The position numbers were made by a program, and so were the translations under genes. From Betaproteobacteria bacterium HGW-Betaproteobacteria-22 (lineage in GTDB: Bacteria; Pseudomonadota; Gammaproteobacteria; Burkholderiales; Methylophilaceae): a stretch of DNA of 64,000 nt. Shown here piece by piece: positions 31,022-42,294 of the stretch. The notes under the pieces are model-generated. The model was not told the DNA's origin, did not search any database, and was given only the letters and a program-made list of their open reading frames with translations. How positions within the stretch are numbered: the first letter of the stretch is position 1; every line of letters begins with the position of its first letter. The stretch spans positions 59,350 to 123,349 of the forward strand of contig PHCJ01000003.1 in NCBI GenBank assembly GCA_002842285.1, given 5' to 3'.

Positions 31022-31771
31022 CTAAACCTCAATACCAAACACATCTGCATAGCTGGCGTACAGACTGGTCATCATCACCGGGATGAGCATAAGAAAAATT
31101 ACCGCTAAAAACGTGCTGACATTAATCAGCAGCCATAACACAACTGCCAAAATCAACGTTAGTGCTACACCATACAACAAAAATGGCAGCATGTTCTTAA
31201 AGCATGCGATAAAGCTCAACTTCATGGCATCTACGGCATTGATCTGATGCAAACCTGCAAGCACTGGTGCGAACCAATACGCCATAAGCACCGGTACAAT
31301 CAAAAACAAGGCTGTCAACAAGGGGAACAACACAGCGCTCGCCTGCTCCGGACTCAGATCCTTACCTTGTGCCAACACCTCCACGGCTTCTTTATCAAGC
31401 ATTAACACAGTCAATACGGCAATCATTAACAGGCTCAGCATATATAGGCCACCAACTGTAATCAGCTGCGAGGTGTTTTGCTTGAAGCCTTGAAATAAAT
31501 GATTGATCTCCAAATCCTGATTGCGGTTAAGTGCCTGACAGCCCCACATCATACCCGCTGCAAACACGGGGGCAAGCAGAGTACTTGCAACAGAACCCAA
31601 TACGGGAATCAGCGACACAGGGATCATAATCAGCAGATAAAGCACCAGCAGAATTATCCACATCACCGGGTTTAGCCTGAACAAGCGCAAGCCTTGGGTA
31701 ATCCACTTATAACCATTAAGTGCAGGCACCTGACGCACCGTAATTGCCTGAATCTGGGGTTGGTGTTCCAT
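31022..31771 (-). CDS. BPSS1780-like multi-pass membrane protein
   Basis: VPALNGYKWITQGLRLFRLNPVMWI and multiple TM segments. Confidence 0.75.
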   Translation of the reverse strand: MEHQPQIQAITVRQVPALNGYKWITQGLRLFRLNPVMWIILLVLYLLIMIPVSLIPVLGSVASTLLAPVFAAGMMWGCQALNRNQDLEINHLFQGFKQNTSQLITVGGLYMLSLLMIAVLTVLMLDKEAVEVLAQGKDLSPEQASAVLFPLLTALFLIVPVLMAYWFAPVLAGLHQINAVDAMKLSFIACFKNMLPFLLYGVALTLILAVVLWLLINVSTFLAVIFLMLIPVMMTSLYASYADVFGIEV

Positions 31772-31822
31772 ATTATTGTGATACCTTAATAAAACCTTTG
31801 CTAAAGCGCTTCTGATTTCATC

Positions 31823-32752
31823 TTATTTTAAAGCGGCTCGAAGCTTAAGTATATTTTTAAAATGATCCGGGTCTTTGGCATGCGTCAGCTCGCCATCCTG
31901 CGGGAATAATTTGTCATATAAACGCGACAACCAAAAACGCAGTGCAGCAATGCGCAACAAAGCATACCATGCAGCGTGTTCAGCCTCAACAAACGGGCGC
32001 ACCTGCTGGTACGCCTGCAACATGGCTTCCAATCGTGAAGCGTCCAGGCTGCCATCTTCATGCACGCACCAATCGTTTACGGCAATCGCCAAGTCATAGG
32101 CCAGCACATCCTCGCAGGCATAATAGAAATCAATCAATCCACCGATTTGATCGTCATTAAACAGCACATTATCTCTAAATAAATCCGCATGAATCACACC
32201 TTTGGGTAATGCAGCGAGATCCAGCGTCGCCTGAAAGGTCAGCGTATCGGCCAGCAGCTGCTGATCCTCCATCGTTAAATGCGGCAACACTTTTTCTGCT
32301 GTTTGCCGACGCCAAATCGCATCCCGCGGATTAGGGTGTGTGGGTTGCTTAAACGATTGCCCCGCAATATGCATTTTCGCAAGATGTTTACCCACCTCTG
32401 CACACTGTGCGGTGTTTGGCGTATCAACATCACGCCCACTCAGGCAGCTCATCAACACCGCTGGCTTGCCATTGAGCATATGCAAACTAACGCCGGATTG
32501 ATTGTGGACAGGCTGCGGACAGGGCACGCCATGCGCTGCCAGATGGCTCATGAGATCGATATAATAAGGCAACTCATCCATCGCGTTATGTTCAAACAAT
32601 GTCAGCACATAGCGATTTTGTGTGGTGATCACAAAATAATTGGTGTTGGTGATGCCTGAAGAAATCCCTTTTAACTCAAGCAGATCACCTATCGCATAAC
32701 CTTGAAGCCAATATTGTAATTCTTGAACGCTGACAGAAGTAAAAACAGACAT
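31823..32752 (-). CDS. thrB: Homoserine kinase (type II, APH-fold)
   Basis: GISSGITNTNYFV, YVLTLFE, GVIHADLFRDNVLF, GLIDFYYACEDVLAYDLAIAVNDWC. Confidence 0.93.
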   Translation of the reverse strand: MSVFTSVSVQELQYWLQGYAIGDLLELKGISSGITNTNYFVITTQNRYVLTLFEHNAMDELPYYIDLMSHLAAHGVPCPQPVHNQSGVSLHMLNGKPAVLMSCLSGRDVDTPNTAQCAEVGKHLAKMHIAGQSFKQPTHPNPRDAIWRRQTAEKVLPHLTMEDQQLLADTLTFQATLDLAALPKGVIHADLFRDNVLFNDDQIGGLIDFYYACEDVLAYDLAIAVNDWCVHEDGSLDASRLEAMLQAYQQVRPFVEAEHAAWYALLRIAALRFWLSRLYDKLFPQDGELTHAKDPDHFKNILKLRAALK

Positions 32753-32830
32753 AAATGAAATTGTTAACTAAATTGAAGAAGAAACGACAGCTATTGTGAG
32801 ACATCTTTACCGCAGGGCCACAAAGACAAT

Positions 32831-32849
32831 GAGGGGTACTCAGCCCCTC
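32831..32849. terminator. Possible hairpin between thrB and the DUF2782 gene
   Basis: GAGGGG-tactcag-CCCCTC then TTT; weak T tract. Confidence 0.35.
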
Positions 32850-32879
32850 TTTAAAACCAGACAATACCGAGAGGATTAA

Positions 32880-33242
32880 TTAGAACCTGAAAATTGTCCA
32901 TTTGGGAATACTCAGCGGAGGATTCGGCCCAACGTTTGTCCAACCACCGTCCTGGTCTTCTTTATGCAGATAGTATGGAACACCATGCTCCGGCGTCACC
33001 TTCATCATATAAAGTTCGCCATTGATGCGGTACTCCTCGATAGTCTCACCCTGTTTTTTGATAATGGTGATTTCCGGCTCGTCCGGGTTTTCCTGATTAC
33101 TAATGGCGGGTGGCGGAATATCCTCAAGCGGTTGCAGGTCTACTGGCCTGTCTTTAGCTTGCAGCGAAACCGAAAACATCGCGCCCATCATTGAAAATAA
33201 AATAAAGAAAAATAAAATCAAGCTTTTATATTTTAAAAACAT
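32880..33242 (-). CDS. DUF2782-type protein
   Basis: ITIIKKQGETIEEYRINGELYMMKVTPEHGVPYYLHKEDQDGGW; located between thrB and polA; AAGGTGG SD before ATG 33242. Confidence 0.8.
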   Translation of the reverse strand: MFLKYKSLILFFFILFSMMGAMFSVSLQAKDRPVDLQPLEDIPPPAISNQENPDEPEITIIKKQGETIEEYRINGELYMMKVTPEHGVPYYLHKEDQDGGWTNVGPNPPLSIPKWTIFRF

Positions 33243-33329
33243 CACACCACCACCTTTTAGAGATATCGCCCATGCCTTGATCAATCAATGATTCATTCTA
33301 TCAAATAACAGACACTGCAAACTTGTAAA

Positions 33330-34058
33330 TTACAAATAAAGCTGCACACGTTCTTCTTCGGCAGAAAGCTTGAAGCCTCTGGTTTCGTAATGTTTGAATA
33401 TCGCGGCTGCAATTAACTCCGGGTCGTCAATCATTTGTATCAAGTCCACATCCTCCGGCGAAATCATTTCTTCATGGACCAGTGTAGTTTTGACCCAATC
33501 AATCAATCCCTGCCAAAAAGCGGAGCAGACAAGAATGATGGGGATTTTGAGCGTCTTGCCTGTTTGCACAAGTGTAATCGCCTCCATCACCTCATCCAGC
33601 GTGCCAAAGCCGCCGGGCATCACCACATAGGCGCTGGCATATTTAACAAACATCACTTTACGCATAAAGAAATGCTTGAAATTCTGGCTAATATCTTGAT
33701 AAGGATTCGCTGCCTGCTCATGTGGCAACTCAATATTCAAGCCTATACTGGGCGATGAACCTGCGTAAGCGCCTTTATTTGCCGCCTCCATAATGCCAGG
33801 TCCACCACCTGATATCACCGCAAACCCTGAATCAGAAAGTAAACGTGCGATTTTCTCGGTAAGTACATAATACGGATGTTCCGGACTGGTGCGGGCACTG
33901 CCAAAAATAGAAACTGCCGGCGTGATTTCTTTCAGACGCTCTGTCGCATCCACAAACTCCGACATAATTTTAAATGCATGCCACGACTCGTAACCCGTAT
34001 GATGTTGCGCCTGCACATCCGGGTCTGTAATTTTTGGCATCTTTCTAGCAGTTGACAT
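33330..34058 (-). CDS. LOG-family (TIGR00730) protein
   Basis: VSIFGSARTSPEHPYY, ISGGGPGIMEAANKGAYAG, VMPGGFGTLDEVMEAITLVQTGK. Confidence 0.92.
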   Translation of the reverse strand: MSTARKMPKITDPDVQAQHHTGYESWHAFKIMSEFVDATERLKEITPAVSIFGSARTSPEHPYYVLTEKIARLLSDSGFAVISGGGPGIMEAANKGAYAGSSPSIGLNIELPHEQAANPYQDISQNFKHFFMRKVMFVKYASAYVVMPGGFGTLDEVMEAITLVQTGKTLKIPIILVCSAFWQGLIDWVKTTLVHEEMISPEDVDLIQMIDDPELIAAAIFKHYETRGFKLSAEEERVQLYL

Positions 34059-34173
34059 TATTGTTTGCCCTTAAATTAATCAATTCATTACACACTTCAA
34101 CTACCACATTTTTTAGAGATATCGGTAGCGTCAATTTCACTAAATTATTTTCTATGACACGCGACATGTCTTA

Positions 34174-34220
34174 TTATGTGAGCGATTAACGATTATTAGC
34201 AACAGCGCACGCTCACATAA
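34174..34220. promoter_or_regulatory. 11-bp perfect inverted repeat just upstream of polA
   Basis: TTATGTGAGCG (34174-34184) / CGCTCACATAA (34210-34220). Confidence 0.45.
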
Positions 34221-34233
34221 ACTGGATTATGAC

Positions 34234-37014
34234 ATGAAAACTTTGCTACTTGTGGATGGCTCTTCTTACCTTTATCGTGCATTCCACGCGATGCCGGATT
34301 TGAGAAACAGCCGCAACGAACCCACTGGGGCGATTCAGGGCGTGCTCAACATGCTGCGCCGGCTACATAAAGACTACCCCGCAGACTACAGTGCTTGCGT
34401 GTTTGATGCCAAGGGCAAAACTTTCAGGGACGAGATTTACCCAGAATACAAAGCAAACCGCGCCTCCATGCCTGACGATCTGCGTGTACAAATTGAGCCA
34501 TTGTTTGAAGCAATTAAGGCGCTGGGCTGGCCGCTCATCGTTGAGTCAGGCGTAGAGGCCGACGACGTGATTGGCGCACTGGCAAAGCAGGCTGAGCGCG
34601 AAGGGGTAAAAGTCATTATTTCCACAGGAGATAAAGATATCTCACAGCTTGTGAATACGCACGTGACCGTCGTGAACACCATGCGTGATGCTTTTAGAAA
34701 AACCGATGAAATACTGGATATCGCGGGTGTTGAAAATAAATTTGGCATACCGCCCCACCTGATGGTGGATTATCTTATTCTTATAGGTGACACTTCAGAC
34801 AACGTGCCCGGCGTAGAGAAAGTGGGCCCTAAAACCGCTGTAAAATGGTTAACGCAGTACGGCTCATTAGATAACATCATCGCACATGCAGATGAAATCA
34901 AAGGTGTCGTAGGGGAAAATCTGCGCAAAGCACTCGCATGGCTGCCAACGGCTAGAGAACTCATCACCATTCGCTGCGATGTCGGTATACAGGAAAATTT
35001 GACTGATCTCGCACCACAACCGCCAGATAAAACAACGCTGGCAGCATTGTTTGACCGCTTTGAATTCAAAAGCTGGCGTCGCGAACTGGACAACATGCTG
35101 GACAGTACGGCTGGCATCAGCGCGCACAACAGCATGGCACCGCAGATGCAAACAACAGACATGTTTGCACCTAGCGCATACACCGCCAACACTGCGCGCC
35201 AATATGAAACCATACTCACGCATGCGCAGCTCGATATTTGGCTTAGCAAATTAAGCTCGGCAGCGTTGATCTCTTTTGATACAGAAACCACATCCATTAA
35301 CCCCATGACAGCTAAAATCGTTGGCATGTCATTTAGCGCAGAGGCAGGCAGTGCAGCCTACCTGCCTCTGATGCATGACTACTTTGATGCCCCCGGGCAA
35401 CTTGATTTAGAAAAAACACTAGCCAAAGTAAAACCTGTTTTAGAAAATCCCTTAATCAAAAAAGTCGGGCAAAACCTTAAATACGACCAGCACGTACTGG
35501 CAAATCATGACATCAAACTCAAAGGCATCGCGCATGACACACTATTGCAGTCTTATGTGTTTGAGTCACATAAAACGCATGGCATGGATGCCTTAAGCGA
35601 GCGACATCTGGGCATTAAACCCATCTCATTTGAAGAAGTGGCAGGCAAGGGTGCTAAACAGGTAAGCTTTAATCAGGTGAGGGTAGAGGTTGCGGCCGAG
35701 TATGCCGCAGAGGATGCCGACATCACCCTGCAGCTTCATCAGGCGATGTATCCGCAAGTCGCGGCTGATGCGAAACTGGACTACATCTACAGCCAGATAG
35801 AAATGCCGGTATCTCAAATACTGTTCACCATAGAACGCAACGGTGTGCTGATTGATGCCAACATGCTCAATGCACAGAGCAATGAAATCGGGTTAAAGCT
35901 GGTGGCATTGGAAAACCAGGCCTACGCGCTTGCAGGGCAACCGTTCAATCTGGCATCCCCCAAACAGCTGCAGGAAATTTTATTTGGCAAGCTTGGTATA
36001 AAGCCGCTTAAAAAAACACCCAGTGGCACCCCCTCGACGGATGAGGATGTGCTGCAAGAATTGGCACTGGATTATCCACTGCCAAAAGTGCTATTGGAAT
36101 ACCGCGGCTTGGCAAAACTTAAATCCACTTACACAGACAAGCTGCCGAAAATGATTAACCCGCAAACAGGACGTGTACATACCAGCTACAATCAGGCCGT
36201 AGCCATCACGGGGCGGTTGGCAAGTTCAGACCCTAATCTGCAAAATATCCCAGTGCGTAGTGTAGAAGGCCGCCGCATTCGCGAAGCATTTATTGCCCCC
36301 CCTGGCAGCCACATTGTGTCTGCCGACTATTCGCAAATCGAGCTACGCATCATGGCGCACCTATCGCAGGATGCGGGTATGCTGAGTGCTTTTGCCAACA
36401 ATGAAGATATTCATCGCGCAACAGCTGCCGAGATTTTTGGCGTAGAACGTGAACAGGTGGATAACGAACAGCGCCGCTATGCAAAAGTGATCAATTTTGG
36501 CTTAATCTACGGCATGAGTGCGTTTGGTTTGGCACAGAACCTGGGTATCGAGCGCAGCGCTGCACAAAACTACATTGAGCGCTACTTTGCACGCTACCCG
36601 GGTGTGCGCCAATATATGCAGGACACGCGCGAAATCGCCAAACAAAAAGGCTATGTTGAAACTTATTTTGGCCGCAGGCTATGGGTGCCGGAAATCAACA
36701 GCAGCAACGGCATGCGCAGAGCAGGGGCTGAACGTGCCGCCATCAATGCGCCTATGCAAGGCACCGCGGCCGACCTGATTAAACTCGCCATGATTGCGAC
36801 TGCCAACTGGTTGGCAACAGAAAAATTAAATGGCGCAGGGTTAAAAACTAAACTCATCATGCAAGTACATGATGAGCTGGTGCTGGAAGTGCCTGATAAT
36901 GAACTTGAGTTAGTCAAAAAACATCTGCCGCTGCTGATGCAGGATGTCGCAAAGCTTGATGTGCCATTATTGGCAGAAGTGGGGGTTGGTGACAATTGGG
37001 AGAGCGCCCATTAA
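34234..37014 (+). CDS. polA: DNA polymerase I
   Basis: LLVDGSSYLYRAFHA, FDTETTSINPM, DYSQIELRIMAHLS, GLIYGMSAFGLAQ, QVHDELVLEV. Confidence 0.97.
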   Translation: MKTLLLVDGSSYLYRAFHAMPDLRNSRNEPTGAIQGVLNMLRRLHKDYPADYSACVFDAKGKTFRDEIYPEYKANRASMPDDLRVQIEPLFEAIKALGWPLIVESGVEADDVIGALAKQAEREGVKVIISTGDKDISQLVNTHVTVVNTMRDAFRKTDEILDIAGVENKFGIPPHLMVDYLILIGDTSDNVPGVEKVGPKTAVKWLTQYGSLDNIIAHADEIKGVVGENLRKALAWLPTARELITIRCDVGIQENLTDLAPQPPDKTTLAALFDRFEFKSWRRELDNMLDSTAGISAHNSMAPQMQTTDMFAPSAYTANTARQYETILTHAQLDIWLSKLSSAALISFDTETTSINPMTAKIVGMSFSAEAGSAAYLPLMHDYFDAPGQLDLEKTLAKVKPVLENPLIKKVGQNLKYDQHVLANHDIKLKGIAHDTLLQSYVFESHKTHGMDALSERHLGIKPISFEEVAGKGAKQVSFNQVRVEVAAEYAAEDADITLQLHQAMYPQVAADAKLDYIYSQIEMPVSQILFTIERNGVLIDANMLNAQSNEIGLKLVALENQAYALAGQPFNLASPKQLQEILFGKLGIKPLKKTPSGTPSTDEDVLQELALDYPLPKVLLEYRGLAKLKSTYTDKLPKMINPQTGRVHTSYNQAVAITGRLASSDPNLQNIPVRSVEGRRIREAFIAPPGSHIVSADYSQIELRIMAHLSQDAGMLSAFANNEDIHRATAAEIFGVEREQVDNEQRRYAKVINFGLIYGMSAFGLAQNLGIERSAAQNYIERYFARYPGVRQYMQDTREIAKQKGYVETYFGRRLWVPEINSSNGMRRAGAERAAINAPMQGTAADLIKLAMIATANWLATEKLNGAGLKTKLIMQVHDELVLEVPDNELELVKKHLPLLMQDVAKLDVPLLAEVGVGDNWESAH

Positions 37015-37105
37015 TGCAGGCAAATTCAGGGACCAGCACCTGACTATTATTTTACGGCCTGACGCAAAATTACTGAAAAATGACGTCCTGACGGTAGCGC
37101 TGTCA

Positions 37106-38227
37106 TCAAGAAAAAAAGCGTACCGCATTGCGCCCTGCTTTTTTTGCCTGGTACATGGCAATATCTGCATTTTTTAACAGCTCTTCATGCGACTGCCCAT
37201 GTTCAACAAACATTGCCACCCCAATACTGGGGGTGCTGATATATTCAAACTCGCCAAGTAAATATGGCTGATTAAGGCTCGCAATGATTTGCTGACTCAC
37301 GGCATCCACCTGTACGTTGGCCTCAGCCGCATCTTCACTTAAATCCTCCAGCATCACTACAAATTCATCACCACCCAAGCGTGACACGGTATCTGTTTCA
37401 CGCACACACCCCAGCAAACGCTCCGCTACCTGCTTAAGCAACAAGTCCCCCTTGTCATGCCCCAGGGTATCGTTGAGCATTTTAAAATGATCCAGATCCA
37501 AAAACAACAGCGCACCCCGTTTGCCTGAGCGTGCCGACAAGGCAAGTGCATGATTTAATCGGTCAAGTAGTAATCGGCGGTTTGGCAGGTTAGTCAACAC
37601 ATCATAAAAAGCGAGTTGCTTAATCGATTTTTCACTCTCTAGCGCATCAAAATGCAGCATGATATTTTCTATTAAACTTTTATGCATGTAACGCACGCTC
37701 ATCACCAAAAAAACAAGATACAGAAAGCCTGCAACACTCATGGTGTATGAGATCGTGTCACCTATCAAAAAAAGGCATAATAAAACGGGCAGTAGCGTAA
37801 GAATACTGTAGAGAAACGCACTTGTTAAATCTACCGCGTATGAGACAATGCCGCCAGCCGTCATGCCTGTGAGTACAAATATCACAAACATTTGGTGTTG
37901 CGGATTTTCAGCGGGAAAAAGCAAGTAACTGGTAGCACCCCACAACAAACCGCTCAATGCTACGCCTACGCGAAACACGACCAAACGCCGCCGTACCAAT
38001 GCTTCATCTGTCACGGGGTGGCGTTGCTGATAAACACCCAACAGCATACGTAAAACATTAAAGAGGATTAATACAGATAACCAGCCAATCACCACATGCA
38101 AGGCAATCACCCCAGACTGCACATAAGCCAGCACCACCGCAATCAAGGTGCTGGTGGTAAGCGTTCTTGTATTTGTCGCTAAAAGCCGCTCAAGCTGAGC
38201 CGCTTGTACCGCTGCTTGTCTGACCAT
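37106..38227 (-). CDS. Membrane-anchored diguanylate cyclase (GGDEF)
   Basis: N-terminal TM segments; RETD I-site followed by TVSRLGGDEFVVML. Confidence 0.9.
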   Translation of the reverse strand: MVRQAAVQAAQLERLLATNTRTLTTSTLIAVVLAYVQSGVIALHVVIGWLSVLILFNVLRMLLGVYQQRHPVTDEALVRRRLVVFRVGVALSGLLWGATSYLLFPAENPQHQMFVIFVLTGMTAGGIVSYAVDLTSAFLYSILTLLPVLLCLFLIGDTISYTMSVAGFLYLVFLVMSVRYMHKSLIENIMLHFDALESEKSIKQLAFYDVLTNLPNRRLLLDRLNHALALSARSGKRGALLFLDLDHFKMLNDTLGHDKGDLLLKQVAERLLGCVRETDTVSRLGGDEFVVMLEDLSEDAAEANVQVDAVSQQIIASLNQPYLLGEFEYISTPSIGVAMFVEHGQSHEELLKNADIAMYQAKKAGRNAVRFFS

Positions 38228-38383
38228 TGCATCCGCTCAAACTTATTTGGTAAAGAAATTTCAACTTTATGCTAGCATCTTGTTCATTATGTCCCATCAC
38301 GATGCTCAACTCAACCTGTTTGTCATTACAACTGCTTATCACCAACTTATCGGCAATTAATTCAATTAGTTAAACAATATTTT

Positions 38384-39127
38384 ATGCAAACATTCGGTAT
38401 TTACATCATTGGCGATGAGATTCTGTCAGGCAAGAGGCAGGACGCCCACCTGGAATTTGTCATTGCTGCACTCAAAAAACGTGGGTTACAGCTAAGTTGG
38501 GCTAACTACCTAGGGGATATTCCGCAGGAAATTACCGCCTCACTCAAAGCCAGCATGGCGCGCGGTGATGTCGTCTTCAGCTTTGGCGGCATCGGTGCAA
38601 CGCCAGATGACTACACTAGACAATGTGCGGCTGAAGCGGCAGGCCTACCCTTGATGCGCCATGCTGAAGCTGTCGCTGAAATCGAGGCGCAATACGGCGA
38701 TAGCGCTTACCCTAAGCGTGTACTGATGGCCGACCTGCCTGAAAATGCAACGCTGATTCCCAACCCTGTCAATCGGGTAGCAGGGTTTTCTGTTCGGCAG
38801 CATCATTTTGTTCCGGGATTCCCGCAAATGGCACATCCTATGGTGGAATGGGTGCTGGACATTTACTATGCGCATTTATTTCACACGCAAGACTATATCG
38901 AAACATCAATTCTCGTGATGGATGCAGGAGAGAGTCAACTGATTGATTTAATGAATGAAGTTATCAGAAAACATCCTGAACTTAAACTGTTTAGCTTACC
39001 CAGGCTGGATAATCGGCGCACCACTGAGCTTGGTGTAAAAGGGAGCGCCCTGCAGGCAAAAACCGCTATTGCTGAAATCAAGCTAGCAGTGTCGCACTTG
39101 GGGTTCCCCTGGTCAGAAACAACCTAG
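38384..39127 (+). CDS. Molybdopterin-binding (CinA/MoaB-like) domain protein
   Basis: [36 protein letters not shown]. Confidence 0.88.
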   Translation: MQTFGIYIIGDEILSGKRQDAHLEFVIAALKKRGLQLSWANYLGDIPQEITASLKASMARGDVVFSFGGIGATPDDYTRQCAAEAAGLPLMRHAEAVAEIEAQYGDSAYPKRVLMADLPENATLIPNPVNRVAGFSVRQHHFVPGFPQMAHPMVEWVLDIYYAHLFHTQDYIETSILVMDAGESQLIDLMNEVIRKHPELKLFSLPRLDNRRTTELGVKGSALQAKTAIAEIKLAVSHLGFPWSETT

Positions 39128-39138
39128 GCAGTTGCAAA

Positions 39139-39411
39139 ATGCAGTGTAGAGAAAATTGCGGCGCCTGTTGCATCGCCCCTTCCATTACCAGCCCCATTCC
39201 AGGCATGCCAAATGGCAAAAAAGCGGGTGAACGCTGTATTCAATTGAATGCGCATCATCAATGCAAGATTTTTAGCAAGGCTGAAAGGCCAGCATTTTGT
39301 GCCAGCCTGCAACCCAGCTTGGAAATGTGTGGCGACATGACGCTTGGTCAATCGCGGGAATATGCCATAGCATGGCTCACCAATTTAGAGCAGCTAACTC
39401 AGCCTAACTAA
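39139..39411 (+). CDS. YkgJ-family cysteine cluster protein
   Basis: [40 protein letters not shown]. Confidence 0.85.
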   Translation: MQCRENCGACCIAPSITSPIPGMPNGKKAGERCIQLNAHHQCKIFSKAERPAFCASLQPSLEMCGDMTLGQSREYAIAWLTNLEQLTQPN

Positions 39412-40672
39412 ATTTGCGATGCTGGGTTTCACGCATCACAAGTACAGCAAGAAAACTCACCGCTGCCATCGCAGAAACATAATAACCAACCCAGACAAGC
39501 CCGCCTTTTTCAACCAACATCTGCGAAATAAATGGAGCGGTTGATGCCCCCAGAATGCCCCCTAGCTGGTAAGCTAGCCCTGCGCCCGTATAACGTACAG
39601 CGACAGGAAACTGCTCAGGCAGAAAAGCCCCCATCGGTGCAAAACTAGCCCCCATTAGAAAGAGCGCAATTGCTAGGAAAAGTGTAATCAACAGCACAGA
39701 ATCACTGGCGAGTAATGTGCTCAAACCAAACCCGGTCAATATTGCCATCAAACTCGCTACCAGCAACACAGGCCGTCTACCCAGGCGATCGCTCAGCCAT
39801 GCTGAGATCGGTGTAGCCAGCGCCATAAAGACAATGGCGACACTCAACATCTCTAAAAATTGAACCCTTGGAATGAGCAGAGTCTTGGTACCATAACTCA
39901 AACAAAATACCGTGGCGGTATAAAACAGGTTGTAACATACAACCATTGCCAAAGCCCCCAGCAACACTGCTTTAGCATGGTGTTTGAACATGTGGCGAAC
40001 GGGCATCATGTGCGTTTTATTCTCAGTCAGCACCTCAACGAAAGCGGGAGTTTCTGCAATCTTAAACCTGACGTACAAGCCCACAACCACCAGCAATGCA
40101 CTCGCGACAAAAGGCAAGCGCCAACCCCATGCGCTAAACTGCGCTTCTGTTAAAAATACGGACAAAGCCAAAAAACTGAGTGTCGCCAACAAAAAACCGA
40201 CCGAAGGCCCCAACTGCGGGAACATGCCGTACCATCCGCGCTGATGCACCGGTGCATGCTCTGTAGCCAACAGGGCAGCACCACCCCACTCCCCACCTAA
40301 CCCCAAACCTTGCCCAAAACGCAGCACACACAGAATCGCAGGCGCCCAGACACCCAGCACCGCATAGCCTGGCAGCAAACCGATAAGCAAGGTGGAAACC
40401 CCCATCAACAGTAGCGAGGCCGCAAGCGTAACCTTACGCCCCACGCGATCACCGAAATGTCCAAACAGAACAGCGCCCACCGGCCTTGCGACAAAGGCGA
40501 CGCCAAAAGTTAAAAATGCATTAAGCGTTTGTGTGGCAGGGTCGCTCGCAGGAAAAAACACCTGCCCTATCACCAGCGCCGCAGCCATTGCATAAATATA
40601 AAAATCATAAAATTCAATAGCTGTGCCGATAAAGCTGGCAAAAGCGATATGCGTAACAGAGGCTTTTTTCAT
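39404..40672 (-). CDS. MFS transporter, metabolite:H+ symporter type
   Basis: [53 protein letters not shown]. Confidence 0.92.
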   Translation of the reverse strand: MKKASVTHIAFASFIGTAIEFYDFYIYAMAAALVIGQVFFPASDPATQTLNAFLTFGVAFVARPVGAVLFGHFGDRVGRKVTLAASLLLMGVSTLLIGLLPGYAVLGVWAPAILCVLRFGQGLGLGGEWGGAALLATEHAPVHQRGWYGMFPQLGPSVGFLLATLSFLALSVFLTEAQFSAWGWRLPFVASALLVVVGLYVRFKIAETPAFVEVLTENKTHMMPVRHMFKHHAKAVLLGALAMVVCYNLFYTATVFCLSYGTKTLLIPRVQFLEMLSVAIVFMALATPISAWLSDRLGRRPVLLVASLMAILTGFGLSTLLASDSVLLITLFLAIALFLMGASFAPMGAFLPEQFPVAVRYTGAGLAYQLGGILGASTAPFISQMLVEKGGLVWVGYYVSAMAAVSFLAVLVMRETQHRKFS

Positions 40673-40962
40673 TTGTTTAATTTTGCTTTTATTAATTTTG
40701 CTTTTAATTTGAAAAGCAGCTTAGCTAGGCCAAACATTCTGCATTGTAAACTCAAAATAATCTATTTATAGGTTTTCTCTAACAGCAATTGCGTATAAAA
40801 TAGGCAGCTTTTCTGCTACTTACATTTAAGTCCCGCTCAATCGATTTTCCTAGGGGAACGAGGATAAATCAGGGCAAGCGGGCTTGTTGGAAAAAGCTGT
40901 GCATTAATGCGCCAAGCCTAGTACCGACAGTAAACTCAGGCCATAAACATAAAATAATCTAA

Positions 40963-42009
40963 ATGCAAATCGGCAATTATATTTTAAAAAACAACCTCGT
41001 CGTTGCGCCCATGGCTGGCGTGACAGACCGGCCTTTCCGTCAGCTTTGCAAAAAGATGGGCGCAGGCCTGGCTGTTTCAGAAATGGTCACGTCTAATTCG
41101 CTACTATATGGTAGCGAAAAAACCAAGCGCCGCGCCAATCATGAGGGCGAGGTCAGTCCGATCTCGGTGCAGATTGCAGGGGCAGACCCGAAAATGATGG
41201 CAGAAGCCGCGAAACACAATGTTGATAACGGTGCGCAGATCATTGACATCAACATGGGTTGCCCTGCCAAAAAGATCTGCAACGTAATGGCCGGCTCAGC
41301 CCTGCTGAAAGACGAGCCACTGGTTGCGCAAATTCTTAAGGCAGTAGTGGCTGCCGTCGATGTGCCTGTCACGTTAAAAATCCGTACCGGCTGGGACAAG
41401 CAAAACCGCAATGCGATTCAGGTTGCAAAAATGGCTGAGGATATCGGCATTCAAGCACTTGCCATGCACGGCCGCACCCGCGCTTGCGCTTATATGGGCG
41501 AGGCAGAATACGACACGATTGCCGCTGTCAAGCAGTCCATCAACATTCCACTCATTGCAAACGGCGACATCACGACGCCGGAAAAAGCCAAATATGTGCT
41601 GGACTACACAGGTGCAGATGCCGTGATGATAGGCCGCGCAGCGCAAGGCCGTCCGTGGATATTCCGCGAGATTGAACATTACCTCAGCACAGGCACCCAT
41701 CTGCCGACACCTACAGTAGATGAAATTCACGCAGTCATGCTCGAACATTTGCATGATTTATATGCTTTTTACGGCGACTTAACCGGCATGCGCATGGCGC
41801 GCAAGCATATCTCATGGTATACCAAAGGCTTGGCTGGCTCCGCTGCGTTCCGCCACAACATGAATACCTTACAGACGATTGAGCTGCAATTGCACGCCAT
41901 TAACGATTTTTTCTCAGAACTTAAAGCGAAAAATGACCGTTTAGTCTATATCGAACATGACGTCGAACATGACACTGATGCCGCAACATCAGAACCTCTC
42001 GCCGCGTAA
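40963..42009 (+). CDS. dusB: tRNA-dihydrouridine synthase B
   Basis: VVAPMAGVTDRPFRQLC, INMGCPAKKICN, MHGRTRACAYMGEAEY. Confidence 0.95.
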   Translation: MQIGNYILKNNLVVAPMAGVTDRPFRQLCKKMGAGLAVSEMVTSNSLLYGSEKTKRRANHEGEVSPISVQIAGADPKMMAEAAKHNVDNGAQIIDINMGCPAKKICNVMAGSALLKDEPLVAQILKAVVAAVDVPVTLKIRTGWDKQNRNAIQVAKMAEDIGIQALAMHGRTRACAYMGEAEYDTIAAVKQSINIPLIANGDITTPEKAKYVLDYTGADAVMIGRAAQGRPWIFREIEHYLSTGTHLPTPTVDEIHAVMLEHLHDLYAFYGDLTGMRMARKHISWYTKGLAGSAAFRHNMNTLQTIELQLHAINDFFSELKAKNDRLVYIEHDVEHDTDAATSEPLAA

Positions 42010-42016
42010 TTAACAC

Positions 42017-42253
42017 ATGTCACAAAACTGCAAACTAAGCCAAGCTGTTAACGAATCATTAGATGACTACTTCATGCATCTGGATGGAGAGCCGCCGCAT
42101 GCGGTTTATGACATGGTGCTGGGTTGTGTGGAAAAGCCCTTGCTTATGTATATCATGCAAAAGGTCGGTGGCAATCAAAGCAAAGCGGCAGAGATACTAA
42201 GTATCAACCGCAACACGCTACGCAAAAAACTACAGCTTTACAAAATCGAATAA
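42017..42253 (+). CDS. fis: Fis-family nucleoid/transcription factor
   Basis: C-terminal HTH GNQSKAAEILSINRNTLRKKLQLYKI; dusB-fis arrangement. Confidence 0.92.
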   Translation: MSQNCKLSQAVNESLDDYFMHLDGEPPHAVYDMVLGCVEKPLLMYIMQKVGGNQSKAAEILSINRNTLRKKLQLYKIE

Positions 42254-42294
42254 TCATCCTTTTCACTATCTTTAATTTCTTTTAGAGTTTTCAC

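Noticed and set aside
32831-32849. GAGGGG/CCCCTC hairpin as an attenuator for thrB
   Set aside because: Short T tract and no leader peptide or threonine-rich uORF was seen; kept only as a weak terminator-like hairpin.
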